Shown one piece after another: positions 1 to 11,760 of a stretch of 64,000 bases of DNA. The position numbers were made by a program, and so were the translations under genes. This DNA is from Malania oleifera (Eukaryota > Streptophyta > Magnoliopsida > Santalales > Ximeniaceae). The stretch is from NCBI RefSeq assembly GCF_029873635.1, contig NC_080418.1, positions 151,273,748-151,337,747 of the forward strand. Direction: 5' to 3'. The notes under the pieces were generated by a model. That model searched no databases. It had not been told where the DNA came from and saw only the letters and a program-made list of their open reading frames with translations. The first letter of the stretch is position 1. Every line of letters starts with the position of its first letter.

Positions 1-148
1 TAAACTTTAAAAATATATTTCATAACTCATATGAAGCACTGAGTTGACTGACAAGAATCATGTTTTTAACATCTGCACATTAATTATGCAAGAAAAAGGT
101 GCATACATACTGTTCTAACAATACGTCTTACTGGCCAAAAAATTATAG

Positions 149-3100
149 GAAGGTACCGCAGACAATCCAGGTGTAGTGCACCGCACACTTGAGGCTCTGT
201 TTAAACAGGCAGACGATAGCAACCAGGCTTTTCTCTTCAGTTTCAGTATGCTTGAGATTTACTTGGGAAATCTCAAAGATTTGCTCGTCCCTCCATCAAC
301 AAGTGCCACAGATCCTCTGCCATCACCGTGAGTATGCAGTTCCTTTTATTTTCTGGTGGGAGAGGTTAGTGTGAAGTTAGCCTTACATAATGCCAGATGG
401 TTTAACTAATTACGAAATTGCTTCCTATGAACTGTTGTCTCCAGCAAAAGCCACAAAAACAATTAAAATTCAAATTAAAAATTACCGGGCCTAATTACAA
501 CAACAACAACGAGCCTTAAGTCCTATTAGATAAGATCGGTTATATGAATTCTTTTTCTCCAATTCATTCGATTGAAAACATTTTCCTCTATTAGATTAAG
601 AGATATTAAATCCTTAAAACCTCATTCCAAGATATGTTCCTTTTTCATGCAAAAAACAATAATTAACTCACTTATCCTCACAATACTCTATTAGATCTAT
701 GTTTCAAATGCCTAAACGGCTAAACCATCTAAGCTGGTCCTTTGTTATCTTATTTTCAACTAGTGTTGTGCCTAAATTATTATATATATGTTAGTTTCTT
801 AGTTAATTTTTCAATGTTATACTACTCATCCACCTTAACATTCGCATTTCCGCAACTTTTACTTTTTTTGTACATGTTTTTGAATTGCCCAACATTCTAA
901 ACTATAAAATACATACTAATATTTCTATGCAATGATTTATCCTCATCCATTTAAATTAGATTCATGTGGGATAATGATAAAGAAAAGGAAGAGAAACAAA
1001 AAATTTAGGAAGAATTTGGTTGGAATAAATTTTCTATCCTTTTTTACTTTTTACTTTAAAAATACAAACATGGGAATCATTATAGTCGACCCTATAACCG
1101 TCTTATAAAAGTTTTCTTTTAATTTTAAGGGTATTCCATGGTCACATTACATGTCCGATGCACTCTTTCATTTTACTTAACTTGCTTTAATTTTATGTAT
1201 TACATCTTCTTCGATTTCCCCTTCCGCTATTCAAGATATCCAAATCTATTAATGCTAATAATTCCTTGGTTATCAAATTTAATCTTCTCTCAACTACTTC
1301 TCCTTATGTTATTGAGATTACATTTAATATACTTTGTCTTATTCCTATTGAAATTAGATTTCGTATATGCTAATAAGAAGGCCCTACAGTCGTCTTACAA
1401 ATCTTAGTCTAATTGCCACCAAAAAAAAAAATTAAATTAAAATAAATAAATAAAAATAATGGATCTTTTCCCTTTCGTTAGTGCGAAAAACATTGCAGAG
1501 ATTCCAAGAATATCTCTTTCCACTAAGACTTGAGAGGTCTTAAGTTTGTAACCTCTTCCAATATCCAATTATAGACTCGGAAAGCTTGCCTAGTAGTTAA
1601 ATTGTCAAACCCTAAAAATCAGGGTTACAAGTTTTTTAAGCCAGTCGGGAAACTCAACTGCAATCAAAGCTCTTTTAAAATACGAATTGTTGGTACAGGC
1701 TTGTAAGTGAGCAACCAAAACAAATTTTTAGTATTTCAGTTATCCTTGACGCTTCTTTCTTCCTAGTTCGCAATCTGTAGAAGTATAAACTTGGATTCAA
1801 TTGAAGGAAAGCAACTAACACGCTTTGAGAAACAAAACATGCTCTCTTTAGGCCTGTTGGCTGGATCAGTGCTGTACAGAGAAGGCAGAATGCTACAGGG
1901 CCAGCGCAGGGAGATTTAAAACCTGCACTTAGACCTGTAATTGTTTCAAATACAAAAGGCAACAAAGTTATCACACAAAACCAAATCCAATCTTACGGTT
2001 TGGCTATTGAAATAATCACAATTTCAAAAATCAAGGGGTTTGAGGCCATTATACTTCAAACACAAGGCTTTAGAGCACAAAACTCTTGATTTCAAATCAA
2101 ATCCCAAACACTCACAAGTTTGTTCCAAAGTCAAACTCTCTTCCTCCTTCAGCATGCCTAAAATCAAAGAATTAAATTTATCAACTTAAAACATGAATTC
2201 AATTCCAGAAATGTTGAAGTCTCAAGGTCTAATGCTCAAGCGTCTTCCTTATTAAAAAAGAATCTGTACTCCCTACAATAAATAACGTCAAATTTTCAAA
2301 TTTGATATGTAGACAAGATAGGCCAGCCAAATTTTGTCTAAAAAATAATCGAATACAAAACACTAACCTCTCCTGAGGTTTGGCAAAAAGAGAAAAACCT
2401 TCCCATAAAATTCAAAAAATCCAAGAACCTCCATTGAGATTTCAACAATTCTTAAAATTTACTAAAAAGACATAAACCTTTCCTTGTATTTGAAACAAAA
2501 AAAAAAGATGATTTTTTTTAGGGGTACGAGTGTTCCCAAAATCAAATGTCAAAAGAAATACGTAGAATTTTAAAAATCTCAAGGAAGGTTTGAGGGATTT
2601 TTGTTGTCTTTTTGTCTCGCCTCAAGGGAGATCGTTGTCTTTTTACCCAAAATAATATTTATAACTATAGAACTGCAAGTTCATCCAAACACATTGGCAT
2701 TTTACAGAAAAAGAGATACCACCACCATTTCGCTATTCAGCTACCCACTCAAAACCCACCAAGCAAGCTTCATCAATTTTCTTTGAAGTTTTAAGCTTCC
2801 TCCATTTTCCTTGCTAAATGCTAAAACATATTGAACTACATCTGCTCGGCAGATGTTAATGGAAGGCATCATTTTCTCAATGGGGTATTCAATACACAAC
2901 ATTTGAGTCAAAAAATTTTGACCCACGGAAAAGTACCTTTTGGAAAAACATGGGACAAAACATAGATTTGTAAATTAGGAGTCTCATATATCCAAAAATA
3001 AAAAACACCTTTTTTCTTTTTCTTTTTTCACAAAACTGCCCATTTCTCCGAGCTCAAAATCTTGCACCATATAAAACACCATAACACCTTTGCAACAACA

Positions 3101-6100
3101 TGAGGCTAAAGCACAAAACTTGCTTCTATTCGCCAGGTCAAAGCATAACCCTACTTCATCAATCCAACAAATGAAATGCTAATCTATTCCCTCACATAGT
3201 GATGGTCAAACTGTTTCTTCCAAAAGATGGGGGCCGAAGGTTCATAAACCACATCATATTCACATTAGGTGGCCATTCTTTCTTTCTTTCTTTCTTTAAT
3301 AGCAAAAGAAATATATTAAGAAAGAGGAGAGAAATTGCAATCTAGGAGAGGACAAGAGATCCCCATGGCGAGGAATTAATAAAAGGAAAAATAACAAATA
3401 AAAATCCAAATTAAAATTAAAAAATAAAAAAATAACAACCCTCTTTAAACCCTTCCCTTCATAATTTATGGAGCTCTGAAGTCTTGCTAATTCCCGCTGA
3501 TCTTTTCTCACTTTTCTAGCTCCATCCACTTGAACTGCATTTCCTCTTGGACCAACTAACAGCAATTTCATTCCATCCAAAAGAGTTCAGACAGCAACAT
3601 CCTGCTCATTGATCTTCTATACAAGGGTAGGAAGAACCCCACCCTTACACTCATTACTCCCAGCCAAATTATCACCCAAACCCCCTCTTCAAAACTAGAT
3701 TCAAGCGGAGAACGGGGCACATGCGAAATATCTCCCAATGCATCAGAATATTCTAAATTTTCGTGAATCTCATTCAACAATAGACCAGTACTATCACAAG
3801 CAAACTCACTATCAAATTCACTATCCCTTTCCGAGGCATCCCACAATTTTTCTCCTTGTGAATACCTCCTTTTTTTATGCCAGACTTCAAACAATTTAGA
3901 GACACTCTCAGAGTAAGAATTCCCAGCATCATCTACTACTAATAATTTGTCTCCATGCATGTTTGAATTCGTACAATTGTATACAAGCATATTTTCCTTA
4001 CCTTTCATCTTCTTTGCTGATTGCTGCTCATATACTCCCATAACCATATATAGCTGTCATACATTTATTTCCATTTCAGTAAATTCCCAGAAAGATTTTC
4101 CTCCTGACATGATCCATTGTTAAAACTTTCACTCTTTCCTCTTAATTCTTGGTTCATGGTATGCGCTGGATTACTGCCAGCCAGCACAGTGATTCCCCAG
4201 CAACAGGGCCAACATTTGTTTTTCCTTCGAAGCAATTAAGTACGTCTCAAAGAAACGTTCTACATTTCACATCCACCTCCTTCACCGCTTATTTGGCAAG
4301 GATAAGCAAACTGATTCACCACTTAATTTGCTATTTTGTTTCTTTATTATATAACATACAAGGACACAGTTCTCTGGGTTATTGGATGCCATTCTTTTTC
4401 AAAGAAAAACAAAGGCAAATAAAATTACATCATACTGGATCTTCACTGGAAATGTACATGCATGCAAATGCACATACTACATGGGCGCATCTCTATATAT
4501 TATTCACCAACTAAAAAAGCTCACAGTTTGAGAAGAATGTGATTATAGCTACTCTGCCACTATCCATTTGACAAAATGTCTACATTTTATTAAAAAATTC
4601 AACATGAGATATTTTAGTCCTGAAATACTTCAATTCATTAACAAAATATAATTCTCAAATACCAATTGAATGCTTACACTAAATAAGGGAATATTTTCTG
4701 ATGCAATCCTATATATATACCTATGTACAGGCTTGCAATCCAAACACGTCCAAAAGGAGGGGTTGAGATTGACAACCTTGTCACCATCCAAGTGAGCGAC
4801 TTCAAGCAAGCTTTAAGGCTCTATAAATTAGGATGCCGGTTCAGATCAACTGCTTCTACAAATTCTAATATTCGTTCAAGCAGATCTCACTGGTAATTAT
4901 ATTTTTCTTTAGCTAGTAGTCAAGGAATGCTCTTGAACTTATTTATTAGGTCCAGGCAAGTCAATTCAGTTCAACAGGACCCAAAAGCAGTGTTAAGCCA
5001 CAAAACCAAGATATTAAAGTAGATAGCTGTCCTATGCTTTTTGTCCAGTGATTTTGAGAATTGGCTTAATCAATGAACGATAAAAATATTTTACTAGGCT
5101 ATAAGTTGGCCTTTTTTTGGGCTGATCCCAACAGCATGATTCGCATAGCAATGACTTGCTTTGATGCTCCTGAGAGGCAAAGAGAAACAAACAAGATATG
5201 GATGGTTGACCTTGGTGGAAGTGAGCGTCTGTTAAAGACAAAGGCCCGGGGTAGAAGATTTGAAGAAGGAAAAGCCATCAACCTGTCATTATCAGCCCTA
5301 GGAGACGTCATCAATGCTCTCCAAAGGAAAGCACGCCACATACCATACAGGTAGGTAACTAAGAGTCAATGCTCAAAATTGATCACCAATTGGAAGCCAC
5401 CAAAAGAAATGAGCATTCATAAAAAACAAACATGTTTTATGCTAATCTACTCTCTTAGAAATAAATGAAGTGAATAATTTGTCAGCTTTACTTCAAGATT
5501 TGAACATGGGAAAAAAAAACTAAAACAAATAAATAAAGACATGGTTTCAGCCCATCTCTCAGAAATATCAGTGGCAGTTTCAGCATCAAACGGCAAACTC
5601 TAAATTAGAAGTTTTAACTTTTGACAGGAATAGCAAGCTCACACAAATTCTTAAGGATTCCCTCGGTAAGCAGCTTTTCACTGAACTCCATGTTACTACT
5701 GTTTATTTTTTCTTATTCGTGAACCAGTCAGTGGTGATTTGTCCATAAATGTTATACTTAAGATAGAGATAATAAACACAAGTCCCCCCACCTTTACAAT
5801 GTATATGGTTAACCTGTGGATTGCCTGTTCTTGGTTTTCAACGGCCACGTAAAGGGTATTCTCTAAGAAAATTGAACCTGCACCCATTCTTCTCCATGGC
5901 TATAATTATGGAATATATCCCAAGAAAATGTCTGCTCGCCAGATGGCAAGAATCAACCGATCAAGACACCTGTGCTCTTTCAGTGTGTGTGGCACATATA
6001 AATTATCCTTCCTTCTTCTTTTTTTCCATTCCAGATTCATTCACATTTACTAATTTGTATCCTTATCTTCAGGAGAGGACTCAAAAACATTAATGCTGGT

Positions 6101-6579
6101 CCACATCAGTCCCAAAGAAGAAGATCTGTGTGAAACAGTGTGTTCTTTAAATTTTGCAATACGCGTGAGAAGCATTCACCTAGCATGTGAGGAACCAACT
6201 GTAAGTCAATTTAAAATTTAGCTCCTTGTGCTATCCTTTAAATAATTATACAACCTTTATGATGTGAGTGTCCAATCTGATATGGTACGGTTTGTGCTGT
6301 TTATGAAACCCAGGACAAGAATATCCATGATTATGATCGTCAGACTTTTTTGTTTTTAACCATTCTTACATATGATAAGATAGTGACAAGTTACATGAAT
6401 TGCAAATTCCACATGATCTCAAGGACGGAAAACATAACATAAACGAGTGAAAATAAACTACACAAAACATGATTGAAAAGAGAAAACAGAATCCAGTCAT
6501 GCCAGAAGTTGCTAGAAATCAGAGATTAAATAAGGTATTCAGGTTCTGAAGTAGCTACATTAAGATCACATGGTTTTCT

Positions 6580-6615
<36 letters not shown>

Positions 6616-8684
6616 TATATTTTACAAACCTAGAAAAGCGTAGTAGTGCATGGAAGTACATTTACTAAGAAAAATCAGTATTTTAGCATTGATACCCAAC
6701 TCATGACATTAAAAAACAAGTTATTCGGATGCGGAGTGTTAGTTTGCAAGAATTCCCATCACGGTGACCAAATCTAGTCATATGAAACCCAAGAAAAAGC
6801 ACAACTGCTCGTAAATTTATGTGTTATAAAAGATCTTTTGGTCCAAATGTTGGAATGCAGGAAGTCAGATACAACAAGGCAGTTGCTATGACTACTCTGC
6901 AGCAGAAGCTGAAACACATTGAAGATGAACGCCATGACATTAGAAGAAAAGTCGAGACATTGAATAAGAGATTAGAGAATCTTACTAGGGTACCACCATC
7001 TTCATGTCAACCAGTGGATGCTTTCCATTTATCTACTGAAGTGCCGCAATATAGCATAGAAAAAATGAATAACAGGAATGGGAATGTTAAGGCATCATCA
7101 TTATCATCACCACAACCACCAAGATTTATGAGGCCAACTATTTGCAGTAGAAAAAAATCTAACACCACTCCAGAAGACCGATTTCTTGTCCATGAAAGGA
7201 AGAGTAGGACATTATCTCATCATGCGAGGTCTGAGACTATTCCAGTAAGGAATATTTCAGAATACAACTCAGAGTGCGGTATTTCCAGAACTAGCTGTTT
7301 GAGAGATCTTCACATGAAATACATGGCTGATAATGAAACAGAATGCAGCCTAGAAACATCTGTTTGTGACATCAAAACTGTTGTTTTCCCAGAAGAGGAA
7401 ATATCACCAAGAAGTTCAGGTCATCAAAAGTCTTGCCTCAGTTGCAGCAAGGGAAATGGGAGCAAAAGGATCAATGAAGTTAAAGCTATAAAATTCATGA
7501 AAGTGGACAATTGGCTTCATTCGCATAAGGGTGAACCCAGTGCCAGTGGTTACACTCATAGGAGTAAACAAGAACTTTCTATTCCCACCACAGAGCTTAA
7601 TCATGTGTGTAAATGGAGTAAAGCAGAAACATTACATGACAAGGAAGTGCATAATCATAAATTTACAAAGAAAAAGGCTGTCAACCATGATAAAGTTGAG
7701 AAAAAATTTGAAGAGTGCGTAAATGGAAGGTCCATGTCAGAAATGATGACCAAAGGAACACCTGCACTGTCAAGGAATTTATTTGATAAAGAGTCTAGAT
7801 GTACTTCCACCCCCCCTCATATAATTCATGGCAAGATAATGATACAAACACAATGTTTAGTAGAGAACTTGCTTATAGAGGACAACAAAAGGAGCATCTT
7901 TTTGCCACTTCACATGTGGTATGATAGTTTTAGTGAAAAAGATCAATATGGAGTACATGGAATGTCAACTGTGGAGGTGATAGCAAATGAGACACACAGT
8001 TCATTCAACAAAAATGGATCTGACCATTTTACTCCATTTGATAATGATAATACTATTGATGACCTAAGAGAAAATTCTGGCTTCTACATCCCAATTTCTG
8101 AACAAGAATTACACCATCAACAAGTGCCAATTGAAATGGCAATGGAAGACAAAGAAAATGGAGACTTGCATGACTCTTGCCAACAGTTACAGAAAGGAAT
8201 GATACCTAGCCGAAACGAAATGAGATCTCGTAAAGTTTTATTTATGGACAATGCAAATCAAAAGGATCTTACCATGTTTCTTCCCAAAGAACAAAGGAAT
8301 ACACAGAAACGAGGTGAGAATTCTGAACTCAACTCTTAAACAGTATGGATATGATTTTCTGCTCCAGTATATTTTTACTGAGCCAGACCTAATTTAGGCT
8401 GATTCTGTGAATATATGGAACTCTGGTAAACAAGAAGCATTCTATGGCTCGTAATGGTGCCCAAAGATTATTGAAAACACACACGCAGACAAGGAGAGAG
8501 AGAGAGAGAGAGAGAAGCTTTGGACTACGATGTATTCATTTGTTTTTCTCCCATTGTATCTTTGTCAGGAATATGGGATCTCCTCAAACATAACATCCAG
8601 AGTTTATCTGCCAGTGCTCTTCTAGGAATGGGACTTCAAAACTTGGGACTCGAGCATGACTTCTTCTATGGTTTAATGCTTTGA
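149..8684 (+). CDS. Kinesin-14 family motor protein, 5' end outside window
   Basis: Microtubule motor ATPase of the plant kinesin-14 class. Exons fitted by splice sites and phase: 149-327, 4731-4892, 5135-5350, 5628-5665, 6073-6200, 6861-8313, 8569-8684 (TGA at 8682-8684); every junction keeps frame and gives 763 codons. The first five exons encode the C-terminal half of the motor domain: [17 protein letters not shown], then switch I (NIRSSRSHC across a junction), switch II (VDLGGSER), [29 protein letters not shown] and [14 protein letters not shown]. The P-loop lies upstream of the window. Exon 6 gives a short coiled coil (about 45 residues), then a long polar tail with FMRPT, CDIKTVV and NWLHS blocks that I recall from the Arabidopsis At5g27550-like subgroup. 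The last exon adds a hydrophobic end ([18 protein letters not shown]). Intron 1 is 4.4 kb and holds transposon debris; 1411-3295 within it shows nothing I recognise. No frameshift or stop seen. Family call is strong; the exact paralogue is not certain. Confidence 0.9.
700..1410 (-). mobile_element. RTE-type LINE, C-terminal fragment in kinesin intron
   Basis: Reading the - strand from about 1400 to 1090 in shifting frames gives [29 protein letters not shown] and [16 protein letters not shown]. These match in order the C-terminal part of the RTE-clade reverse transcriptase protein, and the related piece at 30030-30665 (GGEIDEDVMHTVKAGLAKW). Several stops and frameshifts make it a dead fragment. 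The lower part (700-960) resembles the same region more weakly. Confidence 0.6.
3296..4047 (-). mobile_element. Probable LINE ORF1 tail fragment in kinesin intron
   Basis: Two - strand reading frames, 4047-3568 (159 codons) and 3580-3296, join across a frame change. The second carries [21 protein letters not shown], which resembles the basic end of plant L1-type ORF1 just before the endonuclease ORF. The upstream acidic, serine-rich stretch has no recognisable domain. A (TTTC)n run lies at about 3277-3297. It could instead be unrelated intronic sequence with a chance ORF. Confidence 0.4.
6581..6620. repeat. AT/AC microsatellite in kinesin intron 5
   Basis: About 24 bases of alternating AT followed by an AC run, within the intron between 6200 and 6861. 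Confidence 0.95.
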
Positions 8685-9809
8685 AGCAACCTCACTGAAA
8701 GATGATCTGCATTATCAAGCTCACTGAAAGATGGTTTATAAATTGTATGGAAAGGCAACATGATGTTAATCTAAATGTTGAAACCCGGCTGTTCTGATTG
8801 CTGCCTTCTTCAAACCAAGCTCCACACCTCCATGATGCGTTCCTATGCAATTATGTGGTCACATCAAGACATTTTCATACAGTATTATACTAAAATGTCA
8901 CATTGAAGCTGTAAAACATAGCCAATGCATCTGAGAATCTTTCTTTGTTCTTTTTTTGGGGGGGGGGGGGGGGGTTGGAATATGGGTACTCTATTTGTGT
9001 AAATGTGTGTACACCTATTTTTTTTTATGCATGTTTTTATATAGAGGGCTCATTCATGTTCTACAGCATTGAATAGCAATTTTAAAGAGTTTCTCTACAA
9101 TGAACAATGAATATATTTTATTTTCTATCCAAAAAGGGAGGGGAAATAAAAAAAACAATTACAGAAAGTGCCTTCTTGTTGTTATGCTGTTCATAAACCC
9201 CTTAAATGATCTCAATTTTTCATGCGCATAATATCAATTTACAAAAGGGAAAAAAAATGTAAAGAAATTTAAACGTGAAATATGAAGACCCTTTTGCATC
9301 AATCTTAACTGCCCTACTTCAAACTTCAACAATTTCAATTTCTGTCCAAGTGCGACATAGTGAAGATTAGGATGGAAGAATGAGAATAAGATTAAGGCAG
9401 AATCGTCACTTCGTCGATTAGGGAAGAGAGAAAATGAATAAAACCCTAATGGTGGTCTACAAAAGAGCAGTGGGTTCAGAAGCCTAATTATGCATAAGTA
9501 TTAGGCATCTTATGAACAGTTGTCATTATTGGTTGGATGTTATGTTTGTCCTAAAAGGGAAGAAAAATGAAAGGAAATCCAAGGAAAGGGAAATAACAAC
9601 TCTTTCCCTATAGCACACCCAAATCAGGCACCAATGATTGTATGTTTTGTGACAAAAGGAATGGCCCGGGGACTATTATTGAAAAGCCCTAAGGCCTCTG
9701 AAGGAAAGAAATTTAAACAAAAAAGGGAATGAGGAAATGTTTCCCTTGCACACCCAAACCAAACACCAATAGTGGTATGATTTTGGGACAGAAGGATTGT
9801 TAGCTTTAG
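8685..9809. other. Kinesin 3' flank and intergenic DNA
   Basis: Holds the presumed 3' UTR of the kinesin gene (no clear poly(A) signal chosen), a run of 17 G at 8958-8974, and a degenerate duplication: the block around 9605-9660 (CACACCCAAATCAGGCACCAA) recurs around 9745-9797 (CACACCCAAACCAAACACCAA). No coding sequence seen. Confidence 0.6.
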
Positions 9810-11760
9810 TGTAATCCCAAGAGAGGGGGTGAATTGGTATTTAAAAATTCCTTCTTAGGTCAATCAGTCTAGTAGCAGTATTACACAACATAGGGGCAGT
9901 CTAAGTATATATGAAATTGCAGATATGAAATATTTACCAATATTTAAAGCATACAACGCAATTTCAGTATTTCTCAACTCAATGCAATTCTGTGTCTATT
10001 AGATACGCAGTATATTCAGCAAGAAAATTAAATCAAGCACACAGTAGAATATAATGCAGGAAATGTAAATGTGACACCAAATATGATATTGGAGTTCGGC
10101 CAATCCTGCCTATGTCTCCACCTTGGCACACCTGCACAAGGATTACACTAAGGCTCACTTAATGGGTGGAGCAGCACCTTAACAATCAGGTCAATTAGCA
10201 CAGGGCTGGCCTCAATCTTTACAAACAATCCTTATCGGACTGGATTACCGTCCCCTCAAGCCACGCATGGAATACAACAGTATTTTTCTCAATATAACCG
10301 GTACAGTGATTATGCTTTCATGTAAAGCAAATATGTACCAAAATACAACACAAACAAATATACACTCACAGATGATATGAATTTAATGCTCAGGTGAGAT
10401 CCAATATGTAAACTCTCTAAGATGTGTGAGTATATGTACATGTGAGAGTTCAACCTTTGATTCAAGATAAGATATTCAACACACAAATGATTAAAGGAAA
10501 TTTAGCACAATCCAAATCAAATATCTCAAGGATATTCTAAATGTAAAGCACAATAGATATTTTGGATTGAAGCTGGCAAAAATAATATCAAATATAATAT
10601 GTAAGCTTGTGTAAAATAATATTTTTACAAATCAAAATTCACAAGCTTGATGAGTCTTGCAATCAAGATGCAAAGACTCACTAGCTATAAGGGTATTCCC
10701 GCTCAAAGATTTATTGTTTAAACCAGGGGGAAAACCCTAACTAAGAACTCTCAATGAAAATAATCAATCAACAAGCAATGAGAGTTTTAGCAATGTAAAA
10801 CACTCAATAACACTTTTGGGAACTTGATCTATCAAGGGAATAGCAAAATAGAGTGTATGGAAGTAGTATGGGCTAAATGGGATTTTGAAAGTTTGAGAGA
10901 GTTTTTCCTTAATGATCTTGCTAATTAGCCCTTAATTTTGCAAATGAGAAGATATATATAGGCAAGGGCAAAATTATGACCGTTGGGGACTCAATGGGCA
11001 TTATTAAAAAGATTTTAAATGAGTTTAACATTTTAAACCTATTTAACCCCTTTAATTTTTCAGTAAAAATTAATTTACCCCGCGAGATTCGGGTGCCCGG
11101 TCTGAGGTTCGGGTGCCCGAATAGACACTCAAAAATTCACTTTTTCAAGGTTTGGGTGCCCGAAGTAAGGGTTGGTCGGCTGAACAAAAAACAGAATGTT
11201 TCTGTCTGCAATTCGGGTGCCTGAACTTGCCAATTCGGTCGCCCGGGGCAAATTTGAACGTGGGATTCGGGCGCCCGAGTTGGTAAAAAGGTGTCAAATC
11301 GGGGATTCAGTCGCCTGTGGAAGATGCAGTCAAAAATGTTCGGCTGCCCGAATCCAAGTCAACATGTTGACTTGTCCACGCTTCGGGCGCCCGAGGCGTT
11401 TTGAACGCCACAAGTTCGGTCGCCCGACCTCTCTTAAGATTTTAAATTAAGTTCAATTTTTTGCTTCAATTAATTCCTCTGATTATGTAAGTGATATGGG
11501 AACTTATTAGTGCATATGTGTTGGGACCTAAGGTCTTTTCAAGTACACCCAAAAACCTAGCATCGGTCGACTGCCCTAAGGTCATTCGGTCCCTATGGTC
11601 TTGTTGAACATTAAATCCTATCATGCATGCAGATGCATTATTACAGACCATATCAATTATTACAAACCAATTAAAAAGGAATGCAAATACAATAGAGAAT
11701 AGGTCTTCATTCTTTTGATTCTTCAGATGCCATAAATGAAGCTTGATCTTCATAGTCTGT
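9810..11760 (-). mobile_element. Unclassified LTR-like repeat with palindrome array
   Basis: The left end TGTAATCCCAAGAG and the following GGTGAATTGGTATTT recur at 46113-46150, so this is a dispersed repeat. No coding domain is seen. A TATA-like box on the - strand (10951-10962) lies just downstream, in that strand's direction, of eleven copies of a CG-rich palindrome (11084-11430). This suggests an LTR-type promoter reading the - strand. The right boundary is a guess; no matching second LTR or TSD was found. Confidence 0.5.
10951..11430 (-). promoter_or_regulatory. TATA box with array of TTCGGGCGCCCGAA-like palindromes
   Basis: Eleven copies of a motif with consensus TTCGGGCGCCCGAA lie in about 345 bp (11084-11430), for example TTCGGGTGCCCGAA, TTCGGGCGCCCGAG, TTCGGTCGCCCGA and TTCGGCTGCCCGAA. 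The consensus equals its own reverse complement. About 120 bp further in - strand direction lies CCTATATATATC (10951-10962). A promoter with sites for a dimeric DNA-binding protein is inferred. Confidence 0.5.

Noticed and set aside
189-374. 61-codon frame starting at 189
   Set aside because: Out of frame with the kinesin exon 149-327, which gives clear motor-domain sequence and proper splice signals.
3568-4047. 159-codon minus-strand frame as a real host gene
   Set aside because: No known domain, it lies in an intron on the opposite strand, and the next frame looks like LINE ORF1; kept only as a tentative transposon fragment.
11084-11430. Regularly recurring short palindromes resembling a CRISPR array
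   Set aside because: Repeat copies vary, spacing is irregular, no cas genes exist, and the DNA is plant nuclear.
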